Shown here: piece by piece, positions 47,167 to 58,172 of the stretch | Position numbering within the stretch: position 1 is the stretch's first letter | How the letters are laid out: each line of letters starts with the position of its first letter | Origin: JAHJQQ01 sp963737555 | GTDB taxonomy: Bacteria; Pseudomonadota; Gammaproteobacteria; Thiohalobacterales; Thiohalobacteraceae | DNA: 64,000 nt | Direction: 5' to 3' | NCBI GenBank assembly: GCA_963737555.1 | Contig: CAVTTB010000002.1 | Coordinates: forward strand, 186,001 to 250,000 | The notes under the pieces: model-generated | Told to the model about the DNA's origin: nothing | The model's database searches: none | What the model saw: the letters and a program-made list of their open reading frames with translations, nothing else | Position numbers and translations under genes: made by a program

Positions 47167-48623
47167 TTACACCTCCTCTACCGCTGACCACTGCGCGGCC
47201 AACTCGGCCGACATCGCACCGATGTCGCCGGCGCCGGCCATCAACAACACATCGCCGTCTTGCAACACACCGGGCAGCACGCCCGGCAAATCGGCAACGC
47301 TATCGACAAACACGGGATCGACCTGGCCGCGCAGACGAATCGCGCGTGACAGCGCACGGCCATCGGCACCGGCAATCGGTCGCCTCACCGGCGGCATACA
47401 CCTCGGTCAACACCAAGGCGTCGACATCGGAAAGTACCTGCGCAAAGTCTTCGAACAGATCGCGCGTACGGGTGTAGCGGTGCGGCTGAAAGGCCAGCAC
47501 CAGGCGCCGCTGCGGCCAACCATTGCGAATCGCGTCGATCACCGCGGCGAGTTCACGCGGGTGATGGCCATAATCATCGATCAACAGCACCCGGCCGCCG
47601 GCCACTTGGCATTCGCCGTAGACCTGGAAGCGCCGACCGATGCCGGCGAAATTGGCCAGCGCCGGTCTGAATCGCGTGATCGGCGCAACCGAGTTCGCTG
47701 GCGATAGCAATGGCGGCGAGTGCGTTGAGCACATTGTGGCGACCGGGCAGATTCAGCGTCACCGGCAGCAGGTCGTCACGCCCCTTGCGGTGAACGTTGA
47801 AATGCATCTGCATGCCGTTTTGACGCAGCTCGCTCACCCACAGATCAGCGCCCGCCTCGGCATCAATTGCATAGGTGCGCACCGGCCGCGTCACCTGCGG
47901 CAGGATCTCGCGCACATGCGGATCCTCGATGCACAGCACCGCGAGACCGTAGAACGGCAGGTGATGCAGGAATTCGACGAAGGTCTGGCGCAGCTTGCCG
48001 AAGTCGCCCTGATAGGTGGACAGGTGATCGGCGTCGATGTTGGTGACCACGGCGACCATCGGTTGCAGGTACAGGAACGAGGCATCGCTCTCGTCGGCCT
48101 CGGCGACCAGATAACGTCCCGCACCCAACCGCGCATGACTGGCGGCGCTGTTGAGTCGGCCGCCGATGACGAAGGTCGGATCGAGACCGCCTTCGGCCAG
48201 CAGCGAGGCCACCAGACTGGTGGTGGTGGTCTTACCATGCGTACCGGCCACGGCGATGCCGTAACGGAAACGCATCAGTTCGGCGAGCATTTCCGCGCGC
48301 GGTACGATCGGGATGCGCTGTTCGCGCGCGGCAACGACTTCTGGATTGCTGCTATCGACGGCGCTGGATACCACCACCACATCGCAGCCTTGCACCTGTT
48401 CGGCGTGATGACCGACATACGCCGTCACACCCAAGGATTCCAAACGCTGCGTAACGCTGTTGGAGCGCAGATCGGAACCCTGCACCTCGTAACCGAGATT
48501 GCACAGCACCTCGGCGATACCGCCCATGCCGGCGCCACCGATGCCGACGAAATGCACGCGACGCACTCGGCCCATGCCGCCGGGTTGCACAGAAATATTA
48601 TTTGGCATCGCATCATTGTTCAT
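47167..48623 (-). CDS. murC: UDP-N-acetylmuramate-L-alanine ligase (two frameshifts)
   Basis: The main frame has VHFVGIGGAGMGGIAEVLCN and the ATP motif VAGTHGKTTTTSLVASLLAE, then VAEADESDASFL. It continues to a first break near 47672 (extra G; gives DHAIQTALANFAGIGRRF) and a second near 47387 (extra A; gives VYAAGEAPIAGADGRAL). It ends AAQWSAVEEV. Repaired length is about 485. It adds L-Ala to UDP-MurNAc. Start 48623 overlaps the murG stop (ATGA). Both frameshifts are most likely sequence errors. Confidence 0.95.
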
Positions 48624-49750
48624 GCGGCATTCTCCAGACGCGGCGCGCGACCGGCCAGTTGCAGACACTGTTCGGCGACCACCCGTGCGGCGTCGGGGCG
48701 TGCCAGTTCGCGCGCAGCCTCGGCCATGCGCAGCAGGCGCGGACGATCGGCGAACAACGCGCGCAGCAGCGCGGCCAAACCCTCCACGTCGAGATCGGTC
48801 TGCTGAATCAACAAGGCCGCGCCGGCCTCGACCAGATAGCGCGCGTTGCCGGTCTGATGATCGTCGACCGCATGCGGATACGGCACCAGGATCGCGCCGA
48901 CGCCGACGGCGGTGAGTTCGGCAATGGTGAGCGCGCCGGCGCGACACATCACCAGATCGGCCCAGGCATACGCGGCGGCCATGTCGTCGACGAAGGCATC
49001 GATCTGCGCCTCGACGCCGGCGCGCTGATAGGCGGCGCGCGCGGCATCGATATGCCGCGTGCCCGATTGATGCTGCACCTCGGGACGCTGTTCCTCGGAC
49101 AACTGCGCCAACGCTTGCGGCACGGTTTCATTGAGCGCCTGCGCACCGAGACTGCCGCCCAACACCAACAGGCGCAGCGGACCTTGGCGTGCCGCAAGCC
49201 GTTCACGCGGCGGTGCGACTTGGGTGATCGCGGCGCGCACCGGGTTACCGGTATGAATGGGTTTAACACGCGCGGGCAAGGCGCCGGGGAAGGCGATCAT
49301 CACACGCGATGCCAACGGGGCCAGCAAGCGATTGGTCAGACCGGCGACGGAGTTTTGTTCATGAATCAACAGCGGACGCCGCAGCAACCAGGCCATGAAA
49401 CCGCCCGGCCCGGTGACGAAACCGCCCATGCCGAGCACGGCACGCGGACGCGCGCGTAGCAAGATGCCACCGGCCTGCCACAGCGCGCCGGCCAGCATGA
49501 ACGGTGCGCTCAAGACGCGCAGCACACCCTTGCCGCGCAGACCGCGCACCGTGATCCAGGCAATCGGCAGACCCGCGGCGGGAATGACTTTGGCTTCCAG
49601 ACCTTCCTGCGTGCCCAGCCACAACACCGCTTGACCGGCGCGCTGTAATTCGTCGGCCACGGCGAGCGCGGGAAACACATGCCCACCGGTGCCACCGGCC
49701 ATGATCAGCACGGCATCGCGCGGCCAGTCGGTGCGCGCAGCGGAATTCAT
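48620..49750 (-). CDS. murG: UDP-N-acetylglucosamine transferase MurG
   Basis: The 376-residue glycosyltransferase has the N-terminal GGTGGHVFPALAVADEL loop, the membrane patch around PFMLAGALWQAGG, the acceptor-site loop NSVAGLTNRL, and C-terminal nucleotide-sugar motifs LLVLGGSLGAQALNE and AYAWADLVMCRAGALTIAEL. It converts lipid I to lipid II on the inner face. Start at 49750; it overlaps the ftsW stop by 4 bp and murC by 4 bp. The frame is intact; the very long minus-strand ORF through it and ftsW is not one protein. Confidence 0.97.
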   Translation of the reverse strand: MNSAARTDWPRDAVLIMAGGTGGHVFPALAVADELQRAGQAVLWLGTQEGLEAKVIPAAGLPIAWITVRGLRGKGVLRVLSAPFMLAGALWQAGGILLRARPRAVLGMGGFVTGPGGFMAWLLRRPLLIHEQNSVAGLTNRLLAPLASRVMIAFPGALPARVKPIHTGNPVRAAITQVAPPRERLAARQGPLRLLVLGGSLGAQALNETVPQALAQLSEEQRPEVQHQSGTRHIDAARAAYQRAGVEAQIDAFVDDMAAAYAWADLVMCRAGALTIAELTAVGVGAILVPYPHAVDDHQTGNARYLVEAGAALLIQQTDLDVEGLAALLRALFADRPRLLRMAEAARELARPDAARVVAEQCLQLAGRAPRLENAA

Positions 49751-50998
49751 ACCGACCTCCGTGCGGAGGCGCGCCGCGGCGCCGGCCCCGAGTCGGCACT
49801 GGTCGGCAAGGTATGCACCGAACAACGCGTCTCGTAATCGATGCGCAACAGAATGGCAATGGCCATGCACATCACCACCAGACTGCTGCCGCCATAACTC
49901 ATCAAGGGCAAGGTCAAGCCCTTGGTCGGCAGCGCGCCCATGTTCACACCCATGTTGATGAAGCTCTGCAGACCTATCCAGGTGCCGATGCCGTAGGCGA
50001 GATAACCGGAGAAATGATCGCCCGCCTTCTGCGCTACAGCGCCGATGGAAAAGGCGCGCCAGACCAGAAATGCATAGAGGAAGACCAGCAGCAACACACC
50101 GAGAAGGCCGAACTCCTCGGCCCACACGGCGAAGACGAAGTCGGTGTGCGCCTCCGGCAGATAAAAAAGTTTCTGCACACTGCCGCCCAAACCGACGCCC
50201 GTCCAATGACCGCGACCAATGGCGATCAGTGATTGCGTCAGCTGGAAACCGCTGTCGAACGGATCTTCCCAGGGATGGACAAACGTGGTCAGGCGCTTCA
50301 TGCGATACGGCGAGGTGATCGCCAGCACACTCATCGCCGCGACCGCCGTGCCGATCAGCACCCCGAACTGCCACCAGCGCACACCGGCAAGAAACATCAT
50401 CGCCAACGCGGTCGCCAGCAATACCACTGTCGCGCCGAAATCCGGCTCCGTCAGTAACAGCACGCCGGCGAAACTCAGCACCGCCATCGGCTTGATGAAG
50501 CCGCTGACTTGATTGCGGACTTCTTCGGCACGCCGCACCAGATATCCGGCGAGGTAGATGAACAGCAGCAGCTTGGCCGGCTCCGAGACCTGAATATTCA
50601 CAGGCCCCATACCGATCCAGCGCGTCGCACCGTTCACCGAACGCCCGATACCCGGAATCAGCACCACCAGCAGCAGCGCCAACGCGAGCATCAACACCGG
50701 CACACCGGCGCGCGCCCAATGTGCCATACGCACCTTGAACACCAGCATGCCGATACCAATACCCGCCAACAGATAGATGCCTTGGCGCAGACCATAGTAG
50801 AAGGGATCGCCGATTTGTCGGTCTGCGGTGGTGATGGAGGCCGAGGTCACCATCACCAAGCCGATCGCCAACAAGGTCGCAACCACGCCGATCAATTGCA
50901 GATCCAGCCGCGGGCAACGCAGCCCCGTTGCCCGGCTGTGCAGTTGCGCAGCGGCGCGCGCGACCTGTCTGGGTGTGGGCTGTGCTGGCCAGATTCAT
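49747..50998 (-). CDS. ftsW: Septal peptidoglycan polymerase FtsW (frameshift near the start)
   Basis: The body (about 382 residues) is a ten-helix SEDS protein: LIGVVATLLAIGLVMVTSAS, GRSVNGATRWIGMGPVNIQVSEPAKLL signature (split in text), and VNMGVNMGALPTKGLTLPLMSYGGSS-like catalytic loop with Asp in the TEPDFGATVVL region. No start codon fits directly. The ATG at 50998 overlaps the murD stop (ATGA) but is in another frame; removing one A near 50963 (MNLASTAHTQ then QVARAAAQLHSRATGLRCPR) joins them. It polymerises glycan with FtsI at the septum. Confidence 0.93.
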
Positions 50999-52374
50999 TT
51001 GACGTATCTCCGCACAGCATCCATGAACATCTCGCCACGATGATCGTAGCCTTTGAACATATCGAAGCTGGCGCAGGCCGGTGACAGCAACACCGCATCA
51101 CCCGGCAGCGCCTGTTCCGCGGCGGCCCGCACAGCGGCATCCATGCTGTCGGCACGCACAATCTTGGTTACGTCCTGCAAGGCGGCCTCGATCTGCGGCG
51201 CATCTTCACCGATCAGCACCGCGGCGCGCAGCCGCCCCTGCAACCCTTCGCTTAGCAGTTTGAAATCGGCGCCCTTGCCTTGTCCGCCGGCGATCAGCAC
51301 CACCGGACGATCCATACCCTGCACAGCCGCGAGCGTCGCGCCGATATTGGTGCCCTTGGAGTCGTTGTACCAAACCACACCATTGACCTCAGTCACCCAC
51401 TGCGTGCGGTGCGGCAAACCGCCGAAGGTGCGCAGGGTCTCGAACATGGCCTCGCGCGGCAGACCCACGGCATCACCCAACGCCAGCGCCGCCAGCGCGT
51501 TGCTGAGGTTGTGTCGTCCAGGCATACGGACCGAGGTCACCGGCATGAGTTGTTCGTCGCCGCGCATCAACCAACTGCGGCCCTCGCACTCGCGCACGCC
51601 ATAGTTGCCCGCGCTCGGTGCGTGCAGGCTGTAACCAACGCAGTGGCGTGCCGCGTCGGCGAGGCGCGCCGCATAACTATCGTCGAGATTGACGACCTGA
51701 ACCTCGGCATGGTGATAGACGCGCTGTTTGGCCTTGGCGTAATCATCAAGGCTGCTGTAACGATCCATATGATCCGGGCTGATGTTGAGAATCACCGCGG
51801 CGCGCGCGGCCAGCGAAGCGGTGGATTCGAGTTGGAAGCTGGACAGTTCCAACACGTACAAATCCGGCTCTACCGCGTTTTCCATTACATCGGTCGGCAA
51901 CAGATCCAACGCCGGCGTGCCCAGATTGCCACCCACTTTCACGGCGCGCCCGGCGGCACGCGCCATTTCACCCACCAGTGTCGTCACCGTGCTTTTACCG
52001 TTGGAGCCGGTGATAGCCACCACCGGCGCCTTCGCGACACGCGCGAACAACTCGATATCGCCGATGACCTCGACACCGCGTGCGCGCGCCTCGCTGATCA
52101 GCGGATGCTGCAGCGACACACCCGGGCTGACCACGATCTGTTCGGCATTGGCGAAGGCATCGGGTTCGAAGCGGCCGAGGAACAACGCCACATCCGGCAG
52201 ATCATCACGCAGCGTCGTCAGACCCGGCGGATCCTGACGATCGTCGGTCACCGCGACTTGCTGACCCATGCGCGACAGATAGCGCGCGCAGGACAATCCG
52301 GTCTTACCCAGACCGATCACCAGCACTTTTTTCGGCGCCTGTTCACTCATGAGCTTGGGCTGTTTCGCTGCCAT
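50995..52374 (-). CDS. murD: UDP-N-acetylmuramoyl-L-alanine-D-glutamate ligase
   Basis: The 459-residue ligase has an N-terminal Rossmann-like domain (VLVIGLGKTGLSCARYLSRM), ATP motif VVAITGSNGKSTVTTLVGEM, and the C-terminal signature GLPHRTQWVTEVNGVVWYND with SKGTNIGATLAAV. It adds D-Glu to UDP-MurNAc-L-Ala. The start is 52374 (just 4 nt after the micropeptide stop) or the internal Met at 52350. The upstream GAGG is very close to the first ATG, so translational coupling from the micropeptide is likely. The frame is intact. Confidence 0.96.
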   Translation of the reverse strand: MAAKQPKLMSEQAPKKVLVIGLGKTGLSCARYLSRMGQQVAVTDDRQDPPGLTTLRDDLPDVALFLGRFEPDAFANAEQIVVSPGVSLQHPLISEARARGVEVIGDIELFARVAKAPVVAITGSNGKSTVTTLVGEMARAAGRAVKVGGNLGTPALDLLPTDVMENAVEPDLYVLELSSFQLESTASLAARAAVILNISPDHMDRYSSLDDYAKAKQRVYHHAEVQVVNLDDSYAARLADAARHCVGYSLHAPSAGNYGVRECEGRSWLMRGDEQLMPVTSVRMPGRHNLSNALAALALGDAVGLPREAMFETLRTFGGLPHRTQWVTEVNGVVWYNDSKGTNIGATLAAVQGMDRPVVLIAGGQGKGADFKLLSEGLQGRLRAAVLIGEDAPQIEAALQDVTKIVRADSMDAAVRAAAEQALPGDAVLLSPACASFDMFKGYDHRGEMFMDAVRRYVK

Positions 52375-52378
52375 CGCC

Positions 52379-52453
52379 TCAGTAAATCATCCAGGCGATC
52401 GAGATGGCCAAGAATGTCAGGCCGACGAGTTTCATCTGATATCCAATATTCAT
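52379..52453 (-). CDS. 24-aa single-transmembrane micropeptide between mraY and murD
   Basis: Reading the minus strand, AGGAGG lies 8 nt before an ATG at 52453, and the SD overlaps the mraY stop codon. The frame encodes 24 residues: a short polar start (MNIGYQMK), then a continuous hydrophobic helix LVGLTFLAISIAWMIY, and a TGA at 52379-52381, 4 nt before the murD start. Size and composition match regulatory one-helix membrane peptides such as CydX, KdpF or AcrZ (analogy, not homology). It sits directly beside the polytopic membrane enzyme MraY. It is below usual ORF-length cut-offs. Confidence 0.65.
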   Translation of the reverse strand: MNIGYQMKLVGLTFLAISIAWMIY

Positions 52454-52465
52454 CGCGCAAACCTC

Positions 52466-53553
52466 CTAGCGAATCTTCAAGCTCGCCAACCCGACCAGCA
52501 CCAGAATCACGGTGATGATCCAGAAGCGCACAATCACGCGCGGCTCAGGCCAGCCTTTCAATTCGAAATGATGATGCAACGGCGCCATGCGGAAGATGCG
52601 CCGACCGGTCAGCTTGAACGAGGCGACTTGCAGGATGACCGAGACGGTTTCCATGACGAACACGCCACCCATGATCACCAGCACCAGTTCCTGTCGCACC
52701 AGCACTGCCACGATGCCCAGCGCCGCGCCCAACGCGAGCGCGCCGACGTCACCCATGAAGACCTGCGCCGGATAGGTGTTGAACCAGAGAAATCCCAAAC
52801 CGGCGCCGACGATGGCGCCACAGAACACGGCCACTTCGCCGACATCACGGATATACGGAATGCCGAGATAACCGGCGAATTTGACATTGCCGGTCGTATA
52901 CGCGAACACGGCCAAGGCACCGGCGACCATCACCGTCGGCAGGATCGCCAAGCCATCGAGGCCGTCGGTGAGATTGACGGCATTGCTCGAACCGACGATG
53001 GCGAAATAACACAACAACACAAAGCCAACGACACCCAATTCGATAGCGACCGTCTTGACGAACGGCACGATCAACTGCGTTTCGGCCGGCGTCTGTGCGC
53101 TGTAGTAAAGGATCAGCCCGACGGCCAACGCGATGACCGACTGCCAGAGATATTTCCAACGCGCCGACCAAGACCTTTCGAATTGCGCAATACCAGCTTC
53201 TTGTAATCGTCGACCCAACCGATCACGCCGAACAACAGCGTCACACCCAGCGCGATCCACACATAGCGATTGCCGAGGTCCGACCACAGCAAGGTAGCGA
53301 TCGCGATGGACACCAGAATCAACGCACCGCCCATGGTCGGCGTACCGGCCTTGCTCAGATGCGTCTGCGGTCCGTCATTACGCACCTGCTGACCGATCTG
53401 ATACTGACTCAACCAACGGATCATGCGGGGCCCGACCAGCAGCGAGATACTCAAGGCCGTGAGCACGCCGAGGATCGCGCGCAGCGTCAGATACTGAAAG
53501 ACATTGAAGCCGCGATAATATTGGCTGAGGTAGTCTGCCAGCAGGACTAACAT
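52466..53553 (-). CDS. mraY: Phospho-MurNAc-pentapeptide translocase (one frameshift)
   Basis: The N-terminal frame (LLADYLSQYYRGFNVFQYLT, the KAGTPTMGGALILVSIAIAT and VIGWVDDYKKLVLRNSKGLG regions with catalytic Asp pair) breaks near 53170. It continues in the next frame with ARWKYLWQSVIALAVGLI, NLTDGLDGLAILPTVMVAGA (catalytic Asp) and the HHHFELKGWPEPRVIVRFWI end. Repaired length is about 362. It makes lipid I in the inner membrane. It starts 7 bp inside the murF end. One missing G explains the break. A 24-aa membrane peptide follows. Confidence 0.95.
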
Positions 53554-54912
53554 GGGAGGCGCGCCCCCGATTCTTGCGCCAGCAACGCCTTGACCACGCG
53601 TTCCATACCGGCACTGCGCGAGCCTTTCACCAACACGGCGACCTCTGGGCGTAACTGACTGCGCAAGGCCGCGACCAAGGCATCGAATTCGCTGAACGTC
53701 TGCGCCTGTGTGCCGAAGCTGCGCCCAGCGTGCGCCGACAGCGGGCCGAGCGTAAACAGTCCGTCGATACCGGACTCACGCGCATAAGCACCGATCTCGG
53801 CGTGCAGCTGCTCGGCATCGCCGCCTAACTCGCCCATATCACCCAACACCAGATACGATTCGCCCGGCAGTTCGCGTAACACATCAATGGCCGCGCGCAG
53901 TGAACTCGGATTGGCGTTATAGGTATCGTCTAACACCACGCCGCCATCGGCGCGGGTCTTGCGCTGCAAACGACCGGAGACAGCGCCGAGATTTTCCAGC
54001 CCGACTTTAATCGCCGCGAGATCAGCGCCGGCCGCGAGTGCCGCTGCCGCGGCGCCGGCCGCATTCAGAACATTATGTCGGCCCGGCAACGGCAGCAGCA
54101 GTTCCACACCGCCTTGCGGCGTCTGCAGACTGCATCTGCGCGCCTTGCGCATGCGCCTTGTAGGTGGCACGTACATCGGCGGATGCATCCAGACCAAAGC
54201 TCAGTTGCGGACGACCTTGCGCAAGCCCACGCCAAAGGCCTGCAAAACGATCATCGGCGTTGATCACGGCCGTGGCATTCACGTCCAGACCGGCAAACAG
54301 TTCACCCTTGCCTTGCGCGACGCCTTCCAATGAACCGAAACCTTCCAGATGCGCGGGACCGGCGTTGGTGACGATGCCGACTGTTGGACGCACCAACGCG
54401 GAGAGATAGGCGATCTCGCCCGGATGGTTGGCACCCATTTCGATCACGGCGCTCTGATATTCCGCGCCCAGCCGCGCCAGCGTCAGCGGCACGCCGATAT
54501 CGTTATTGAGGTTACCTTTGGTCGACAGCACTGCACCGCGCTGCGCGAGGATCGAACTGATCATTTCCTTCACGGTGGTCTTGCCATTGCTGCCCGTAAT
54601 GCCGACAACCGGCAGACTGAAACGGCTGCGCCAACTGCGCGCCAATTGCCCCAGCGCCAGACGCGTATCGGCCACGCGCAAGAACGGTAAGTCGGTTACC
54701 ACGGCACGACTCACAACGGCCGCCGCCGCGCCACGCAGTTGCGCCTCGGCGAGATGATCGTGACCATCGAAGCGCGGGCCGCTAAGCGCAAAAAACAGAT
54801 TTTCGGCCACCAGCGTGCGCGTATCCGTGCTCACCCCCGTGAACTCCACATCCGCACCCGAGTGGCGCACATGTAAAGCATCGGCAGCATCTGCCAGGCG
54901 CATGGCCATCAT
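53547..54912 (-). CDS. murF: UDP-MurNAc-tripeptide-D-Ala-D-Ala ligase (one frameshift)
   Basis: The N-terminal frame has FTGVSTDTRTLVAENLFFAL, ATP motif LPVVGITGSNGKTTVKEMIS and EMGANHPGEIAYLSALVRPT. An extra T near 54131 separates it from LQTPQGGVELLLPLPGRHNV and VVLDDTYNANPSSLRAAIDV. Repaired length is about 455. It attaches D-Ala-D-Ala, finishing the UDP-MurNAc-pentapeptide. Its start overlaps the murE stop by 4 bp. Confidence 0.95.
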
Positions 54913-56451
54913 GGCGCAGCGTCTCCCAGCAATGCCTGCACCTGCTCACGATCACTGAAGTGCAAGCGCTGATCGCCCACTTGCTGATAATCCTCATGCC
55001 CCTTGCCGGCGATCAACACGATGTCGCCAGCACTGCTGCTGGACAGCGCCTGCGCAATCGCCTGGCCACGGTTGCGCTGCACATAGACGGCGTCCGCGTC
55101 TTCCATGCCGGCAAGGATGTCCATGACGATCTGAGTCGCATCTTCGTGACGCGGATTGTCGTCGGTGAGAATGACGTGACCGGCAAGCCGTTCCGCAATC
55201 GCACCCATGAGTGGGCGTTTGCCGATATCGCGCTCACCACCGGCGCCGAACACACACCAAAGGTGACCGCGACAATGTTCGCGCAAGGCGCTCAATACCT
55301 GTTCGAGCGCCCGCGGTGTGTGCGCATAGTCCACCACCACCAAGGGCTGATCGGCTCCACCACCAAAAGGTTCCATGCGTCCGGCCACCGTCTCTACGCT
55401 GGCCAAGCGTTGCAGCGCCGCGTCGAAGGCAATCCCGCGCAGCAATAGCACTGCCAGTGATGCCAGCAGATTGCTGGCATTGAAACGGCCCAGCAAACGC
55501 GTTTTCAATACCCCTTCGCCCCAACTGCCCTGCACGCGCAGAGTGATTCCCGTGGCACTGGTTTCAACGTCCTGCGCGGTCACCCAGCGGGTGTTCGGAC
55601 GCTCGGCGACCGTCAGTGCGGCGCGATTCAGGCTATAGGCGACGATGGGCAAATGAGCCGGCAACTCCGCGTACAAGCTCTGGCCGAAGTCATCATCCAG
55701 ATTGAGCACCGCCGCGCCGAGATCCGGCTGTGTGAACAGACGTCGTTTGGCTTCGCCATAAGCGCGCTCATCGCCGTGATAATCAAGATGGTCGCGGCTC
55801 AAATTGGTCAACACGGCGACATCGATCGCCATGCCCGCGGCGCGCCCCTGATCCAGCGCATGCGAGGAGATTTCCATAACCACCGCCCGGGCATCATGGG
55901 CACGCAAGGACGCCAATTCTTCCTGCAGTGTCAGCGCATCCGGCGTGGTGTGCAGGCCCGCACGTAACTTGCCATACAAACCGTATCCCAGCGTGCCAAT
56001 CAAACCACAGGGCTCGGACTCGGCATGTAATGCTTGGGCGATGAAGTGCGAACACGAGGTCTTGCCATCGGTACCGGTGATGCCGACCACGAACATATTC
56101 TGCGAAGGATGCCCGTAATAACGCGCGGCGATCACGCCCAGTTGTCGCCCGAGATGTTCGACCGCAACCACAGGCACGGCCGCTGCGCGTAACGGCGCCG
56201 CATCTTCGGTGACCGCATCGGTGGGTTCCCAAACGATCGCGGCAGCGCCCGCGGCCAGCGCATCGGCGACAAAATCAATTCCATGCACATGACTGCCGGC
56301 GACGGCGAAAAACACCGCACCCCGATCGCACCTGACGACTATCGAGCGCCAAGCTGGTCACTGAGACATCTTGCGCCGATGTAACGCGCGCCAATCCCTG
56401 CAGCAATTCAGACAACAGCGGCAACGGAGATTCATGTCGCGCGGCTATCAT
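54909..56451 (-). CDS. murE: UDP-MurNAc-tripeptide synthetase, meso-DAP adding (one frameshift)
   Basis: The N-terminal 44 residues (MIAARHESPLPLLSELLQGL, SLALDSRQVRSG) lie in one frame from 56451. After removing one G near 56317 the protein continues VFFAVAGSHVHGIDFVADAL, with the ATP motif VVGITGTDGKTSCSHFIAQA and the substrate motif LTDDNPRHEDA. DNPR is the signature of meso-diaminopimelate-adding enzymes, so the cell wall is of DAP type. Length is about 513. The start overlaps the ftsI stop (ATGA). Confidence 0.95.
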
Positions 56452-58172
56452 GGCTGCTCACCCAGCGCCACATGCCGCACGGGCGTGTTGGCGGGACTTT
56501 CTTCCAAGGCATCCGGTGCCACATTGAGAAACCGCAGCGCACCCGCCATCACACTGGAAAACACCGGCGCCGCCACCTTGCCACCATAGTAGTCGCCGTT
56601 GCTGGGCTCGTTGATCATGACCACGGCCACCAATCGCGGATTACTGATCGGCGCGATGCCGGCGAATACTGAGACGTATTGGTTCGCCGCATAACCACCA
56701 GCGACGGACTTGTGTACCGTGCCGGTCTTGCCGCCTACACGATAGCCCATCACGCGCGCGGCAGGCGCGGTACCGCCGGGGCCGACCGCCTCTTCCAACA
56801 TGGCGCGGACTTCTGTGGCGGACTGCACCGACAACACACGCTCGGCGCGCGGCAACTGATTCTGTTTGAGGAAAGATACCGGCCGCAATTCACCGTTCGC
56901 GGCCAGCACAGCATAGGCCTGCGCCAGTTGCAGCGGCGTCACCGACAAGCCATAGCCGAACGACAATGTCGCCTGCTCGATCGGACGCCAGCGCCGGTAG
57001 TTCACCAGCAAGCCGGACGCCTCACCCGGAAAACCGCTGGCCGTCACTGCACCGAAACCCACTCGGCTCAACAACGACCAGAATGTCTGCTTGTCCAGCG
57101 ACATGGCAATCTTGCTGGCGCCGACATTGCTGGATTTGCGCATGACGCCAGTCACATCCAAGGCGCCGTAGTTATGCACGTCACGCACCGTATTCGAACC
57201 GACACGGTAATATCCCGGCGTGGTATCAATCGGAGTATCCGGACGGTATTGACCCGACTCCAGACCGGCCGCCACCGTGAAGGCCTTGAGCGTCGAGCCC
57301 GGCTCGAACAAATCGGTGACGGCGCGATTGCGCAGCGCGCTGGCACTCCAGCGGGTCCGGTTATTGGGGTTGTAAGACGGTTGGTTAACCATCGCCAGCA
57401 CTTCGCCGGTCAGCGTATCCAACACCACCATCGAACCCGAACGTGCCTTATGTTGCTGCACAGCGGCCTTCAGTTCGCGATAGGCCAAGTATTGAATACG
57501 GCGGTCGATGCTCAGCGTGAGATCACGACCCGCTCGCGCTGGCCGGAGGCTCTCGACATTCTCGATGATGGCGTGCTTACCGTCTTTGACGACACGTTTG
57601 GCTCCCGGCTCGCCACGCATCCACTCGTCAAAGGCCAGCTCGACACCTTCCTGCCCGACGTCGTCGACATCGGTAAAACCCAGCACCTGCGCCGCCACTT
57701 CGCCATCCGGATAGTAGCGGCGATATTCACGTTGCAGGACCACGCCCGGCGCACCCAAGGCGCGCACCTGATCGGCGATGCTCGGGTCGACATGACGCTT
57801 GAGATAAACGAATTCGCGTTCAGCACGCGCTTCCAGCATGCGCCGCAATTGATCCGAATCCAGGTCCAGAATCTTGGCCAGTGCAGACCAGTATTCGCGC
57901 GCCGTCGCCAATTCCTGGGGGTTGGCCCACACCGAGTCTACCGGCGTACTCACCGCCAGCGGCTCGCCGTTGCGATCCAGAATCATGCCGCGATGTGCCG
58001 CCAACGTCACCACGCGCAGATGCCGGGCGTCACCTTGGTTCTGCAGGAAATCCTGATTGAAGACCTGCAGATCGACGGCACGCCAGAGCAAGGCGCTAAA
58101 GGCGATCGCGAACAGCGCCAGGACCAGACGCTGCCGCACGATGAATTCTGCTTTTCCGGCTCCATCTCTCAT
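56448..58172 (-). CDS. ftsI: Septal transpeptidase FtsI (PBP3)
   Basis: The 574-residue class B PBP has a cytoplasmic start and membrane helix (LVLALFAIAFSALLWRAVDL), a pedestal dimerisation domain, and a transpeptidase domain with the catalytic triad motifs EPGSTLKAFTVAAGLE (SxxK), MRKSSNVGAS (SxN), and VGGKTGTVHKSVAGGY (KTG). It crosslinks septal peptidoglycan with FtsW. It is intact and overlaps ftsL and murE by 4 bp each. Confidence 0.98.
   Translation of the reverse strand: MRDGAGKAEFIVRQRLVLALFAIAFSALLWRAVDLQVFNQDFLQNQGDARHLRVVTLAAHRGMILDRNGEPLAVSTPVDSVWANPQELATAREYWSALAKILDLDSDQLRRMLEARAEREFVYLKRHVDPSIADQVRALGAPGVVLQREYRRYYPDGEVAAQVLGFTDVDDVGQEGVELAFDEWMRGEPGAKRVVKDGKHAIIENVESLRPARAGRDLTLSIDRRIQYLAYRELKAAVQQHKARSGSMVVLDTLTGEVLAMVNQPSYNPNNRTRWSASALRNRAVTDLFEPGSTLKAFTVAAGLESGQYRPDTPIDTTPGYYRVGSNTVRDVHNYGALDVTGVMRKSSNVGASKIAMSLDKQTFWSLLSRVGFGAVTASGFPGEASGLLVNYRRWRPIEQATLSFGYGLSVTPLQLAQAYAVLAANGELRPVSFLKQNQLPRAERVLSVQSATEVRAMLEEAVGPGGTAPAARVMGYRVGGKTGTVHKSVAGGYAANQYVSVFAGIAPISNPRLVAVVMINEPSNGDYYGGKVAAPVFSSVMAGALRFLNVAPDALEESPANTPVRHVALGEQP

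Noticed and set aside
48620..50998. A 792-codon minus-strand ORF through ftsW and murG
   Set aside because: Its first half is the wrong frame of ftsW; only the last 376 codons (murG) carry family motifs.
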